Both the position numbers and the translations under genes were made by a program. Under the pieces are notes generated by a model. That model saw only the letters and a list, made by a program, of their open reading frames with translations. It did no database searches and was not told where the DNA came from. A stretch of DNA of 64,000 nt from Acidovorax sp. (GTDB lineage Bacteria > Pseudomonadota > Gammaproteobacteria > Burkholderiales > Burkholderiaceae_C). Below, piece by piece: positions 25,924 through 35,506 of this stretch. Every line of letters starts with the position of its first letter. Position 1 is the stretch's first letter. The stretch spans positions 28,614 to 92,613 of the forward strand of contig JAITLO010000043.1 in NCBI GenBank assembly GCA_031277855.1. The letters are read 5' to 3'.

Positions 25924-26011
25924 CCCCTCACCCCCACCCTCTCCCCACAGGGGCGAGGGAGAAAAACCCGGGGACAGGCCCCCATCCCTGCCTTCCCCCG
26001 GTGGGGGAAGG
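25924..26011. repeat. GC-rich intergenic repeat of the CCCTCACCCC...GGGCGAGGGAG type with adjacent hairpin
   Basis: CCCCTCACCCCCACCCTCTC followed by GGGGCGAGGGAGAAAA recurs in closely similar form at 40987-41030. A perfect 9-bp hairpin (CCTTCCCCC with GGGGGAAGG, 25991-26011) stands next to it. It lies between zipA and ligA and may act as a transcription terminator or processing site. Confidence 0.6.
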
Positions 26012-26081
26012 AGCAACACCCAAAGCACTGAGCCAACGTGCCCTAATCCCCTGTCGCATGCCGAGCACTCTTTCGCCAGGG

Positions 26082-26172
26082 GCACCGCGCAAGGGCCGCC
26101 CCGCCGCGCCGGTGCCGTCCCCCTCCCGCGTAGCGAGAGAGGGGGAAGACGCGCAGCGGCTCAGGGGGTGCC
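26082..26172 (-). repeat. dispersed 3'-end repeat, copy 1 (after zipA)
   Basis: This GC-rich element of about 90 bp contains GCGCAAGGGCCGCCCCGCCG, then a CCCCCTC...GAGGGGG inverted repeat, and ends in CTCAGGGGGTGCC. Read on the minus strand it begins directly after the TGA stop of zipA. Similar copies lie at 39288, 41091 and 57423, each in the same orientation relative to the gene it follows. Confidence 0.8.
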
Positions 26173-27390
26173 TCAGTTAAATAAACGCCGGGCCAGCATA
26201 GACCCCGCCGACAGCTCGCGCTGGTCCAGCTGGTCATACAGCTGCTCCAGGTCGGCCGCAATCGGCTCCAGCACCTGGGGATGCAGGGGCGATCCGTTCT
26301 GGTCGCACAGCACGCCGTCCATGGCTTCGCACAGGGCCTGTGCCACTTCACGCAGGCGGGTAAAAGGCTGCTCGGCGCGTGGCACCTGGGGTACGTCCAG
26401 GCTCAGCGCCACCTCATGGAAGGCGGTGCGGTCGAGGTCGGCAGCCTGCGCGGCCTGTGCATCAAAGCCCAGCACCAGCAGCGGATAGTTGCCGGGCACC
26501 GGCGAAGGCAGCACCATGCGGCCAGGCATATTGCTCATCACAAAGCCCAGCTGGCCGGCATGCTGGCGCACATAGCCCGGGCTCCAGGCAGCGGTGCGGG
26601 CGCGCAGCATAAAGCTCAGTTGGGCGTCATGCTCGCTGGCAAACAGGTCCAGCTCACGGGCACGACCCACCTCGTGCAGCATGTCGGGCAGCTCCAGGCT
26701 GGCACCCAGGGCGTCTGCAAAATGCTGGGCCTTGGCGGCGAACTCGGAGAACTCGATTTCGTTCAAGGCCCCGGTGCGGTTGGCCAGCTGCACACCGGCC
26801 TGGAAGGCGCTGTAGCGCTGGCCTGCACGCACGCTCTCCCACTCTCGGCTGGCCTCGTTGAGACCCTCTATGCGAAACGGCTTGCTGCCGGCACGGCGGG
26901 TGGTGGGCTGGATCTGCAGCGCCGCGTCTCCGCTGATGAGCTGCTCCAGGTGGATGGGCGCCATGGCGTCGATCAGACCATCCAAAGCCAGCTTGCGCTC
27001 GGTGGATGGAACAGGCTTGGCGCCAGCCATGGCAGGTGCCTCGACCGCGTCCGGCGCGGCCATGGCGCGATCGGCTGGGGTGGCGCCGGTTTGCAGCTCG
27101 GGCATGGCTGCGGCATCGCCCTGTGGCTCGGCGCCCAAGTCCAGCAAGGACTCCTGCACCATCTCCGGCTGCGCTGCCATGGACTGGCGTTGCTGGGCCG
27201 GCAGATTGGTCACATCCAGACCATCGAGCGCCGGCTCGAAGCGCGCCGCGTCTTCGGCGCCCTGGCGCTGCTGCTCGTCACGGTCAGCCCGCTTGGGCGC
27301 ATGACGGCGGTTGTTCCAGGCGTTGTAGGCCACGATCAGACCGAGCAGGACCACGCCCACAACGGCCAGACTTATTTGCAAGGTGCTCAT
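26173..27390 (-). CDS. zipA: cell division protein ZipA
   Basis: This is a division-ring membrane anchor for FtsZ. The 405-aa protein starts with a membrane helix (residues 5-23, VVGVVLLGLIVAYNAW), then a charged segment, a long Ala/Pro/Gln-rich linker to about 210, and a C-terminal ZipA-like FtsZ-binding domain (FEAGVQLANRTGALNEIEF-like region, PGYVRQHAGQLGFVMSNMPG). Sequence divergence from E. coli ZipA is large, as usual in betaproteobacteria, but order and neighbourhood (smc-zipA-ligA) are the conserved ones. The start is 18 bases after the smc stop. Confidence 0.88.
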   Translation of the reverse strand: MSTLQISLAVVGVVLLGLIVAYNAWNNRRHAPKRADRDEQQRQGAEDAARFEPALDGLDVTNLPAQQRQSMAAQPEMVQESLLDLGAEPQGDAAAMPELQTGATPADRAMAAPDAVEAPAMAGAKPVPSTERKLALDGLIDAMAPIHLEQLISGDAALQIQPTTRRAGSKPFRIEGLNEASREWESVRAGQRYSAFQAGVQLANRTGALNEIEFSEFAAKAQHFADALGASLELPDMLHEVGRARELDLFASEHDAQLSFMLRARTAAWSPGYVRQHAGQLGFVMSNMPGRMVLPSPVPGNYPLLVLGFDAQAAQAADLDRTAFHEVALSLDVPQVPRAEQPFTRLREVAQALCEAMDGVLCDQNGSPLHPQVLEPIAADLEQLYDQLDQRELSAGSMLARRLFN

Positions 27391-27408
27391 GAGTGTATTG
27401 GCTTGGTG

Positions 27409-30400
27409 TCACGCATCGGCCATGGACAGCGCGGACTCCATATCCACCGCCACGATGCGGGAGACGCCTTGCTCCTGCATGGTCACGCCGATGAGTTGCT
27501 GTGCCATTTCCATGGCGATCTTGTTGTGACTGATGAACAAAAACTGGGTGCTGGTGCTCATGCTGGCCACCAGTTTGGCATAGCGCTCGGTATTGGCGTC
27601 GTCCAAGGGGGCATCCACCTCGTCGAGCAAACAGAAAGGCGCCGGATTGAGCTGGAAGATGGCAAACACCAGGGCGATGGCGGTCAGCGCTTTTTCGCCA
27701 CCCGAAAGCAGGTGAATGGTCTGGTTCTTCTTGCCCGGGGGCTGGGCCATGACTTGCACGCCGGAATCCAGAATCTCGTCACCGGTGATGATGAGCTTGG
27801 CCTGGCCGCCGCCGAACAGCTCGGGGAACATGCGGCCGAAATGGCGGTTCACGGTGTCGAAGGTGCCGGACAGCAGCTGGCGGGTTTCGGCATCGATCTT
27901 TTTGATGGCGTCTTCCAGCGTGGTCATGGCGCGAGTCAGGTCGTCCATTTGCGCATCGAGGAAGGTCTTGCGCTCGCGGGCGATTTGCAGCTCTTCCAGT
28001 GCAGCCAGGTTGACGGCGCCCAGGGCGGCAATGTCGCGGTGCAGGCGTTCGATATCGCCTTGCAGACCATGCAGGCGCACATTGCCCTCGGCAATCGACT
28101 GGGCCACGGCGGCCAGGTCGGCCTGGGCCTCGGTGAGCAGGCCTTCGAACTGCTCCACGCCCAGGCGGGCGGCCTGCTCCTTGAGCTGGAATTCGGTGAT
28201 GCGGCCACGCAGCGGCTCCATGCCGCGCTCCAGCTGGGTGCGGCGCTCGTCGCTGGCACGCAGCTTGTTGGTCAGGTCGTCGTACTGGCTGCGGCAGGCG
28301 CCCAGGGCCTGTTCGCGTTCCATCTTGATGTTCAGCGCATCCTGCAGACCGCCCTGGGCCGCAGCATCGTTGAGCCGGCCCTGCTCGGCCAGGGCACGCT
28401 CGCGCTCCTCGCCCAAGGCCTTGGCCTGTTGCACCGCGGTTTCCATGGTGCGTTGCAGCTCGCCCTTGCGCGCTTCCACACTGCGCTGACTGAAGGTGGC
28501 CTCCTGGGCGCGGCGCTCCAGCGTGCGCTGCTGCTCGCGGCATTCGGCCACCTTGCGCTCGCATTCGATCACGCGCTCATCCAGCTGGGCATGGCGCTCC
28601 TGGCTGTCGGCCAGCTGCATGTCCAGCTCTTCAAAGCGAGCCTCTGCGGCCACGGTGCGTTCCTGCAGCTCTTCCAGTTGGGCCGTGACTTCGCCCAGGT
28701 CGGCATCCAGCTGGGCCGTGCGGGCACGGGCCTGCTCGGCCAATTGGGTCAGCCGCAGCGATTCCACCTGCAGCTCATGGGCGCTTTGCTTGGCCTCCGT
28801 GGCTTCGCGCCGGGCCGTGACCAGGCGCTGCGAGGCATCGGCATAGGCGCTTTCGGCACGGGCCAGGGCCATGCGGGCCTCTTCATGGATCAGGGCCTGG
28901 GCGCGCAGTTCTTTTTCCAGGTGTTCGATTTCCTGGGCCCGGGCCAGCAGGCCGGACTGCTCGGAGTCCTGGGCGTAAAAGCTGACGCTGTGGGCGGTGA
29001 CGGCATGGCCGGTGGGCACATAAATGGTTTCGCCTGGCTGCAGAGCCGCGCGACGGTTCAGCGCCTCATCCAGTGTTTGCGCGGTCTGGCAGCCGGTGAG
29101 CCAGTCCACCAAAACGGCCTGCAGGCCCGCATCCTGCACACGCAGCAAATCGGACAGGCGCTGTGAATTGCCTGCAGCGCTGGCAGCAGCAGCGCCTACC
29201 GTACCTGCTGCTGGCTTGTTGTAGAAAGCCAGACGGGCCGGGGGCGCATCTTGCCCGCCCGCGCCCAGAAAGCCGCGCACCATGTCCAGGCGGCCGACTT
29301 CCAGCGCGCCCATGCGTTCACGCAGTGCGGCTTCCAGCGCGTTTTCCCAGCCGGGCTCCACATGCAGGCGGCTCCACAGGCCTTGCAGGCTGTCCAGTCC
29401 ATGCTTGGCCAGCCAGGGCTGGAGCTTGCCATCGGTTTTGACTTTTTCCTGCAGGGCCTTGAGCGCTTCCATGCGGGCCGACAGGTCAGCCTGGCGGGCG
29501 CTCTCCTGGTTCAGCGTTTGTTGGCGCTGGCGGCGGTCTTCGTCCAGCTGGGGCACGCTGTCCTGCAGCTCGACCAGGGCAGCCTCGGCCATCTCGGCCA
29601 TTTCGGCAGCCTCTTCGTATTGCTGGCGCAGATTGTTGACCCGGGTGTCATCGGGCGCGGCCAGGGCATTGCGGTCGGTGCGCAGGCGTTCGTGGCGGCT
29701 TTCCAGCTGGCGGGTCTGCTCGCTGGTGCTGCGCTGTTCGGCGGCCAGCACCTGGATTTGCTGCTGTACCTGCACCACCTGCTGGCGCTGTTCGTTGGCC
29801 TTGGTCTGGGCGTTGCGGTGGGCGTCTTCCAGATCGGGCAGCTGCAGCGATTGCTCTTCCAGCTGGGCGGCCAGCATCTCGGCCTGCTCTTCGGCATCCA
29901 TGCCCTGGCCGGCGAGCTGCTCCAGCTCGATCTCGGCGTCATCGCGGCGCTGGCCCCAGCTATCGATTTGCTCGGCCAGCTGTGCCAGGCGTTGCTCCAC
30001 GCGCTGGCGACCTTCGACCACATAGCGGATTTCTGCCTCCAGCCGCCCCACTTCGGCCGTGGCCTCGTAGAGCTTGCCCTGGGCCTGGTTGACCTGGTCG
30101 CCGGCGGCGTAATGGGCCTGGCGTATGGTTTCCAGATCGGCCTCGATATGGCGCAGCTCGGCCATGCGGGCTTCCAGCTCGTTGACGGCCTCCAGCCCCT
30201 CGGTGCGGATCTTGGCCATCTCGGCCTCGGCATCGGCGCGCTTCAAAAACCACAGCTGCTGCTGCTTCAGCGTGACGCTGGCGTGCAGGGCGTTGTACTG
30301 TGCTGCCACCTCGGCCTGTTTTTCCAGCTTTTCCAGATTGCCGTTGAGCTCGCGCAGAATGTCTTCGACGCGGGTCAGGTTCTCGCGGGTGCCCGAGAGG

Positions 30401-30948
30401 CGGTTCTCGGTCTCGCGGCGGCGTTCCTTGTATTTGGAGACACCGGCTGCTTCTTCCAGAAACAAACGCAGCTCTTCCGGGCGCGACTCAATGATGCGGC
30501 TGATCGTGCCCTGGCCGATGATGGCGTAGGCACGCGGCCCCAGGCCGGTGCCCAGGAACACGTCCTGCACGTCGCGGCGGCGCACCGGCTGGTTGTTGAT
30601 GAAGTAGCTGCTGTTGCCGTCGCGGGTGAGCACGCGTTTGACGGCGATTTCGCCGTACTGGCCCCACTGGCCACCGGCGCGGTGGTCGCTGTTGTCAAAC
30701 ACCAGCTCCACACTGGAGCGGCTGGCCGGCTTTCTGTGCGTGGTGCCGTTGAAGATCACGTCCTGCATGGACTCGCCACGCAGCTCACTGGCCTTGCTCT
30801 CGCCCAGCACCCAGCGCACCGCATCCATGATGTTGGACTTGCCGCAGCCATTCGGCCCCACCACGCCCACCAGTTGCCCTGGCAGCAGGAAGTTGGTGGG
30901 TTCGGCAAATGACTTGAAGCCGGAAAGCTTGATGGAGTTGAGGCGCAC
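27409..30948 (-). CDS. smc: chromosome segregation protein SMC
   Basis: This is the 1179-aa SMC ATPase, the core of condensin. The N-terminal Walker A is GPNGCGKS at 31-38. A coiled-coil arm runs from about 170 to 500, a hinge at about 520-660 (TDGKLQPWLAKHGLDSLQG onward), then the return coil to about 1010. The signature motif LLSGGEKALTAIAL and Walker B FCLLDEVDAPLDD are near the C-terminus. Length is standard. It begins the smc-zipA-(ligA) run; scpA and scpB are not in the window. Confidence 0.97.
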   Translation of the reverse strand: MRLNSIKLSGFKSFAEPTNFLLPGQLVGVVGPNGCGKSNIMDAVRWVLGESKASELRGESMQDVIFNGTTHRKPASRSSVELVFDNSDHRAGGQWGQYGEIAVKRVLTRDGNSSYFINNQPVRRRDVQDVFLGTGLGPRAYAIIGQGTISRIIESRPEELRLFLEEAAGVSKYKERRRETENRLSGTRENLTRVEDILRELNGNLEKLEKQAEVAAQYNALHASVTLKQQQLWFLKRADAEAEMAKIRTEGLEAVNELEARMAELRHIEADLETIRQAHYAAGDQVNQAQGKLYEATAEVGRLEAEIRYVVEGRQRVEQRLAQLAEQIDSWGQRRDDAEIELEQLAGQGMDAEEQAEMLAAQLEEQSLQLPDLEDAHRNAQTKANEQRQQVVQVQQQIQVLAAEQRSTSEQTRQLESRHERLRTDRNALAAPDDTRVNNLRQQYEEAAEMAEMAEAALVELQDSVPQLDEDRRQRQQTLNQESARQADLSARMEALKALQEKVKTDGKLQPWLAKHGLDSLQGLWSRLHVEPGWENALEAALRERMGALEVGRLDMVRGFLGAGGQDAPPARLAFYNKPAAGTVGAAAASAAGNSQRLSDLLRVQDAGLQAVLVDWLTGCQTAQTLDEALNRRAALQPGETIYVPTGHAVTAHSVSFYAQDSEQSGLLARAQEIEHLEKELRAQALIHEEARMALARAESAYADASQRLVTARREATEAKQSAHELQVESLRLTQLAEQARARTAQLDADLGEVTAQLEELQERTVAAEARFEELDMQLADSQERHAQLDERVIECERKVAECREQQRTLERRAQEATFSQRSVEARKGELQRTMETAVQQAKALGEERERALAEQGRLNDAAAQGGLQDALNIKMEREQALGACRSQYDDLTNKLRASDERRTQLERGMEPLRGRITEFQLKEQAARLGVEQFEGLLTEAQADLAAVAQSIAEGNVRLHGLQGDIERLHRDIAALGAVNLAALEELQIARERKTFLDAQMDDLTRAMTTLEDAIKKIDAETRQLLSGTFDTVNRHFGRMFPELFGGGQAKLIITGDEILDSGVQVMAQPPGKKNQTIHLLSGGEKALTAIALVFAIFQLNPAPFCLLDEVDAPLDDANTERYAKLVASMSTSTQFLFISHNKIAMEMAQQLIGVTMQEQGVSRIVAVDMESALSMADA

Positions 30949-31139
30949 GGATCAGTTCAGCGTCGGGGAGGTGAAAGCGTGGAAGAGCAGACGATGCAGG
31001 CAAACAGACCCGCATGATACCGCGCCTGCGCACCCGGCTCAGGCTTGGGGCCCTGGCCTGCATACAGGCTCCATGCTGCAATCAAGCCCATGGGGTGTGC
31101 TGCGCCAGCTATGGTTTGGCGAGCGCTTGCAGCGCAGGC

Positions 31140-34100
31140 TTAGGTCGTCCCTTGGGCGCCGAACTCGGCCACCCAGCGCTCGAACTGCACCGCCGATACG
31201 GCAGGGCTGAACAAATAGCCCTGCCAGGCATGGCAGCCGTTGGCATCCAGAAAGTCGCGCTGGGCCAGGGTTTCCACCCCTTCGGCGATCACGCGCAGGC
31301 CCAGAGTACTGCCCAGGGCCACGATGGTCTTGGCAATTGCCTGGTCGTTGGCATTGGTGAGCACCTCGCGCACAAAGCTCTGGTCGATCTTGAGCTGCTC
31401 CAGCGGCAGGCGCTTGAGATAGGACAGCGAGGAGTAGCCCGTGCCGAAGTCGTCCAGCGAAAAGCCCACGCCCATGGCACGCAGCTGCTCCATCTTGCCT
31501 ATGGTGTCTTCCACATCGGACAGCAGCATGCCCTCGGTCAGCTCCAGCTTGAGCCGGTCGGAGCGCACACCGTGCGAGGCCAGTGCCTGCTCCACATCCT
31601 GCACAAAATGCGGCAGGTGGAACTGCACCGGGCTGACGTTGATGGACACGGCCAGGTCGGCCAGATCGGGATGCTCGGCCCACAGCGCCAGCTGGCGGCA
31701 GGCCGTGTGCAGCACCCAGCGGCCCAGTTGCAAGATCATGCCGTTGTCTTCGGCCAGCGGAATGAACAGCGCGGGCGAGATAAACCCCTTGCTGGGGTGT
31801 ATCCAGCGCAGCAGTGCCTCGGCACCCACCACCTGCTCGCCCATGACCTGGGGCTGATAGAAAAGCTCGAACTGGCTTTGCGCAATGGCGATGCGCAAGT
31901 CGGTCTCCATCTCAGCACGAGCGCTGATGGCCGACTGCATGCGGGGATCGAAGAAATGCAGGGCATTGCGCCCGGCGCTTTTGGACTCGTACATGGCCAG
32001 ATCGGCCCGCTTGAGCAGCTCCTCCACGGTTTCGTTCTGCCCGTGAAATGTGGCGGCCCCCATGCTCACGGTGACATGGCAAGGCGCCACGCCGATCTGG
32101 AATGGCGCCTGCAGCGCCTCCATCATGCGCCGCCCGACTTTCTCGGCCTGCTGTGCGGCCTGCAGCGCATCGGTGGGCAGGCCTTCGAGCACCACGGCGA
32201 ATTCATCGCCGCCCTGGCGCGCCAGGGTGTAACCGGGGTGGCTGCCATGGGCCAGGCTGTGTGAGAGACGCTGCGCCACTTGCAGCAGCAAGGCGTCGCC
32301 CTGGTCATGGCCCTGGGTTTCATTCAAGGTCTTGAAGTTGTCTATGTCCAGCAGCAGCAAGGCGCCAGCGGAATGGCCCCGGGCGCAGAACTGCAGCGCA
32401 TCGTGCAGGCGGTCCAGCAGCTGGCGGCGGTTGGGCAGCTGGGTGAGCATGTCGAACAAGGCCAGGTTGCGGATTTTCTCCTCGGCCTGCTTGCGCTGAC
32501 TCAGGTCCATCAAGGTGAAGACAAAATCGCCCTGTACCGGGCCGCCCGACAGCTCCAGCGCCCGGATCTTGCCGTCCTTGCAGTGCACGGCCAGCTCGCA
32601 AGCCGGCATCACCCCCAGGGCATAGGCCTCGCGGCGTGCCGATTCCACCCAGGCGCGTGTAGTGGTGCGCTGGGCCTCGTCCGGCTGGGTGACACGCCAC
32701 CAGTCTTCCAGAGTCAACAACTCTTTGGCACCGTAGCCCGTCAATGCCGTGAAGCGGTCGTTGACCGAGACAATGCGCTGCTGCACATCGACAATCAGCA
32801 TGCCCACCGGCAGGGTCTGGAGCATGGCGGCCAGCCGGCTTTCCCGCTGCTCCAGCGCAACCTGCAGCCCCCGGCGCTCGGAGACGTCCTGCACCACGGA
32901 GATATGCTGCCCCAGTCGCTGGTGCAGGCTGTCCAGCAGCGGCGATGCTGCCACCTCCAGGCACACGGCCTGGCCATCGCGGCGAATCATGCGCTTGGAC
33001 TGCAGATAATTGGAAATCTGCCCCTGGTTCAGCGCTTCCATCAGGCGGCGGCTCTCGGCCACGTCTTCGGGCGCCGTCAGCGCCAGCACATTGGTTGCCA
33101 GCAGTTCTTCCTCGGTATAGCCCAGGATTTCGCAATAGCGCTGGTTGACCTGTATAAAGTGACCGGTCTTCGAGTCGACCTTGCTCACGCCCATGCCGCA
33201 GTGGTGGAACAGCGCATGAAAGCGGTCATTGCTTTCCTGCAGCGCCGACTGGGTGTGCACCACTTCCTGACGTGCCTGCTGACGTTGGCGCGCCAGCAAG
33301 GCCACCAGCAAAGCCAGCAAGGCACTGGCGGCCATACCGCCCGCCCCCATCAACCAGGGGTGTGCGCTTTCCACGCCCGAGAGCATGGTGCTGCGCGGTA
33401 CAAACTGGATACGCCAGCGCCGGTCATGCACCGGCAGCTCGCGCACCACGACCGAATGGCTGGAAGCCAGCTGCGCCCAATCGGCAGCGGCATAAACCTT
33501 GCGCCGCAAGCTCTCACCGCCGGGTTGCTGTTCCTCCCGTCCCATATCGTCCACCGCCACGGACATATCCTCAAGCTGCGCACTCACCAAAATGGACTCC
33601 ACCACCTCGCGCATACGCAGGCTGACGTTCACCACCCCGGCAAAAACGGCATCACTTTCCTCGCCTTTGACCAACACCGGTGCACGCAGCAAAACCCCTG
33701 TGGGGTCCTTGCCGTCTTGCAGCAGATGAAATGGCGCGGTCATGGACACCCCACCCGTGGCACGAGACTGCAGCAAGCTGGCCAGGCTTTCGGGTTGCAA
33801 ATGTGCGTCCAGTCCCATCAGGCCGGCATTGCCTTGCTGCGGCCAGACATGGTCGATGATGGCGGCTTCTCCACGCTCCTGGCCTGCGCGGCTGCGCGGC
33901 CATGCGCCAGCCTGCACCTGGCTGGCCAGCTCTGTCGGTTGCACGATGCGGGAGAAGGTCAGGCTTTGTACGCCGGGATAGCGGCGCTGGACCTGCATTT
34001 CGAGTACCGCAGCCTCGAACTCCTGGCGGCTGAGCTGCGGCTTGAGCGAAAACCGTGACTGCAGGCTTTTGATGATCTCGCTATAGGCATCAATCCGGCG

Positions 34101-34277
34101 CTCCAGCGCCAGGACAAAGGCATCTGCCCTGTGGCTGACGCGCTCGTTGGCCATGATTTCCACATTGCGCTGTAGCACCCCGGCCAAGGCCATGCTGAGC
34201 ATGCCCCCCACCAACAGCACGGCCACTGGTGGAAGCCAGACCGAAATCCATGTGCGCGACGAGGAAGAGACCACCAT
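31140..34277 (-). CDS. membrane PAS-GGDEF-EAL cyclic-di-GMP protein
   Basis: This 1045-aa protein turns over cyclic di-GMP. Order: membrane helix at about 10-30, a periplasmic CHASE-like sensor domain (about 35-310), second helix (about 320-340), two PAS domains (FHALFHHCGMGVSKVD and MLIVDVQQRIVSVNDRF), a GGDEF domain with intact GGDEF at 689-693, and an EAL domain with EAL at 820-822. Both catalytic signatures are intact, so it may make or degrade the messenger depending on the signal. I use the ATG at 34277; a TTG at 34316 is less likely. It is monocistronic. Confidence 0.9.
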   Translation of the reverse strand: MVVSSSSRTWISVWLPPVAVLLVGGMLSMALAGVLQRNVEIMANERVSHRADAFVLALERRIDAYSEIIKSLQSRFSLKPQLSRQEFEAAVLEMQVQRRYPGVQSLTFSRIVQPTELASQVQAGAWPRSRAGQERGEAAIIDHVWPQQGNAGLMGLDAHLQPESLASLLQSRATGGVSMTAPFHLLQDGKDPTGVLLRAPVLVKGEESDAVFAGVVNVSLRMREVVESILVSAQLEDMSVAVDDMGREEQQPGGESLRRKVYAAADWAQLASSHSVVVRELPVHDRRWRIQFVPRSTMLSGVESAHPWLMGAGGMAASALLALLVALLARQRQQARQEVVHTQSALQESNDRFHALFHHCGMGVSKVDSKTGHFIQVNQRYCEILGYTEEELLATNVLALTAPEDVAESRRLMEALNQGQISNYLQSKRMIRRDGQAVCLEVAASPLLDSLHQRLGQHISVVQDVSERRGLQVALEQRESRLAAMLQTLPVGMLIVDVQQRIVSVNDRFTALTGYGAKELLTLEDWWRVTQPDEAQRTTTRAWVESARREAYALGVMPACELAVHCKDGKIRALELSGGPVQGDFVFTLMDLSQRKQAEEKIRNLALFDMLTQLPNRRQLLDRLHDALQFCARGHSAGALLLLDIDNFKTLNETQGHDQGDALLLQVAQRLSHSLAHGSHPGYTLARQGGDEFAVVLEGLPTDALQAAQQAEKVGRRMMEALQAPFQIGVAPCHVTVSMGAATFHGQNETVEELLKRADLAMYESKSAGRNALHFFDPRMQSAISARAEMETDLRIAIAQSQFELFYQPQVMGEQVVGAEALLRWIHPSKGFISPALFIPLAEDNGMILQLGRWVLHTACRQLALWAEHPDLADLAVSINVSPVQFHLPHFVQDVEQALASHGVRSDRLKLELTEGMLLSDVEDTIGKMEQLRAMGVGFSLDDFGTGYSSLSYLKRLPLEQLKIDQSFVREVLTNANDQAIAKTIVALGSTLGLRVIAEGVETLAQRDFLDANGCHAWQGYLFSPAVSAVQFERWVAEFGAQGTT

Positions 34278-34578
34278 GCAAGCGTTACTATAAAAAAACA
34301 AAGGCTCTTCAAACAACGAGCCTGATGTGGAAAAACCTCAACAGAATAGCGGGTTTCTCAGGCGACGAAAGCATCCACATCGCTTTTTGCCCTGTACCAC
34401 CTCAAATACCTGGCTATAAAAAAGCTGCTACAGGGCACTATAACGACACATCTTTGCCAGATGAGCCCCCGCTCACCCCAATGCATGCAGGGCGATACCG
34501 CAGAAGCCACGGACCGTACAACCCAAAAAAAGAGGCCGTCACCGACGGCCTCTTGGCACGCTGAAAGCCATGGGACTA
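34278..34578. other. intergenic region between the YebC-family gene and the GGDEF-EAL gene
   Basis: About 300 bases hold no gene. The left end has the YebC-gene terminator; the right end is the leader of the cyclic-di-GMP gene and is richer in A and T than its surroundings. I see no RNA gene or convincing promoter hexamers. Confidence 0.5.
34525..34554 (-). terminator. terminator of the YebC-family gene
   Basis: On the minus strand GAGGCCGTC, a 3-base loop and GACGGCCTC are followed by seven T. It is 25-55 bases beyond the stop. Confidence 0.88.
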
Positions 34579-35283
34579 TCAGTCCACCAGGCCCACATAA
34601 ACGTGTTGCACATCGTCATCATTGTCCAGTCCTGCCAGGAAGCTCTGGACTTCTTCTTGCTCCTCGGCCGACAGGCTGGCCATGCTGACAGGGTTCTTGG
34701 CCTTGTAGCCCAGCTTGGCCGACAAGACTTTGATACCTTGTGCCGGCAAGGCCTTGGCCACGGTGTCCAGATCGCCGGGCTCGGTGATGAACAGGGTCAC
34801 GCCTTCTTCATCGGCAGGCTCAAAGTCCTGGGCGCCGGCTTCGATGGCTGCCAGCTCCACATCGGCACCGTTTTCAGGCTCGCCTTCGACCATGCCCACA
34901 TGGTCAAAATCCCAGGCCACGGCAGTGAGCTGGCCCTTGCGGAAACACACGCGCATATTGGGGGCCGTGCGGTTGGGGTTGTCGGTCAGGCACTCCACCA
35001 TCACCGGCACGCGATGGGGGGCATAGCCTTCAAACAGCACCGTGGAATAGTTCACGGCATCGGCGCCAGCGCCCGAGCCTTTTTTCACGGCACGGTCCAG
35101 GGTGTCCTTGGGCATGGAGGCCTTGCGTGCAGCCTCAATCGCCATGCGCAGGCGCGAATTGGAAGCGGGGTCGCCACCGCCCAGACGGGCTGCAACCGTG
35201 ATTTCCTTGACCAGCTTGCCAAACAACTTGCCTTTGGCATCGGCGACCAGGGCCTTGCCCTTGGCTTTCCATTGCGCGCCCAT
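34579..35283 (-). CDS. YebC/PmpR family DNA-binding regulator
   Basis: This 234-aa protein of the YebC (TACO1) family has the diagnostic start [39 protein letters not shown], and [13 protein letters not shown]. Members act as transcription regulators or, as shown more recently for some, as translation factors at polyproline stretches. Many Comamonadaceae carry two YebC-type proteins; the MGAQW start fits the paralogue without the canonical MAGHSKW. It stands alone between the two cyclic-di-GMP genes and has its own terminator. Confidence 0.92.
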   Translation of the reverse strand: MGAQWKAKGKALVADAKGKLFGKLVKEITVAARLGGGDPASNSRLRMAIEAARKASMPKDTLDRAVKKGSGAGADAVNYSTVLFEGYAPHRVPVMVECLTDNPNRTAPNMRVCFRKGQLTAVAWDFDHVGMVEGEPENGADVELAAIEAGAQDFEPADEEGVTLFITEPGDLDTVAKALPAQGIKVLSAKLGYKAKNPVSMASLSAEEQEEVQSFLAGLDNDDDVQHVYVGLVD

Positions 35284-35506
35284 GGGTGCGATTCCTTTGT
35301 GTCAGAGTGAAGGGAACAACAAAGGCGCGACCTTGGAAGCCAGGGCCGCGCCTTGTGAAATAAATGCAGCCGACTTTATACACCCGCAGGCCGCCTCGCG
35401 CGTTGTAGCGGCCCAGCGTTCTACGCTGGCGCATGGAAATGCGAGCCATCTGACGCACCCCAGCCATGACGCACAAGACTGTCCCCACCAGCACAGTGCC
35501 GTTGAA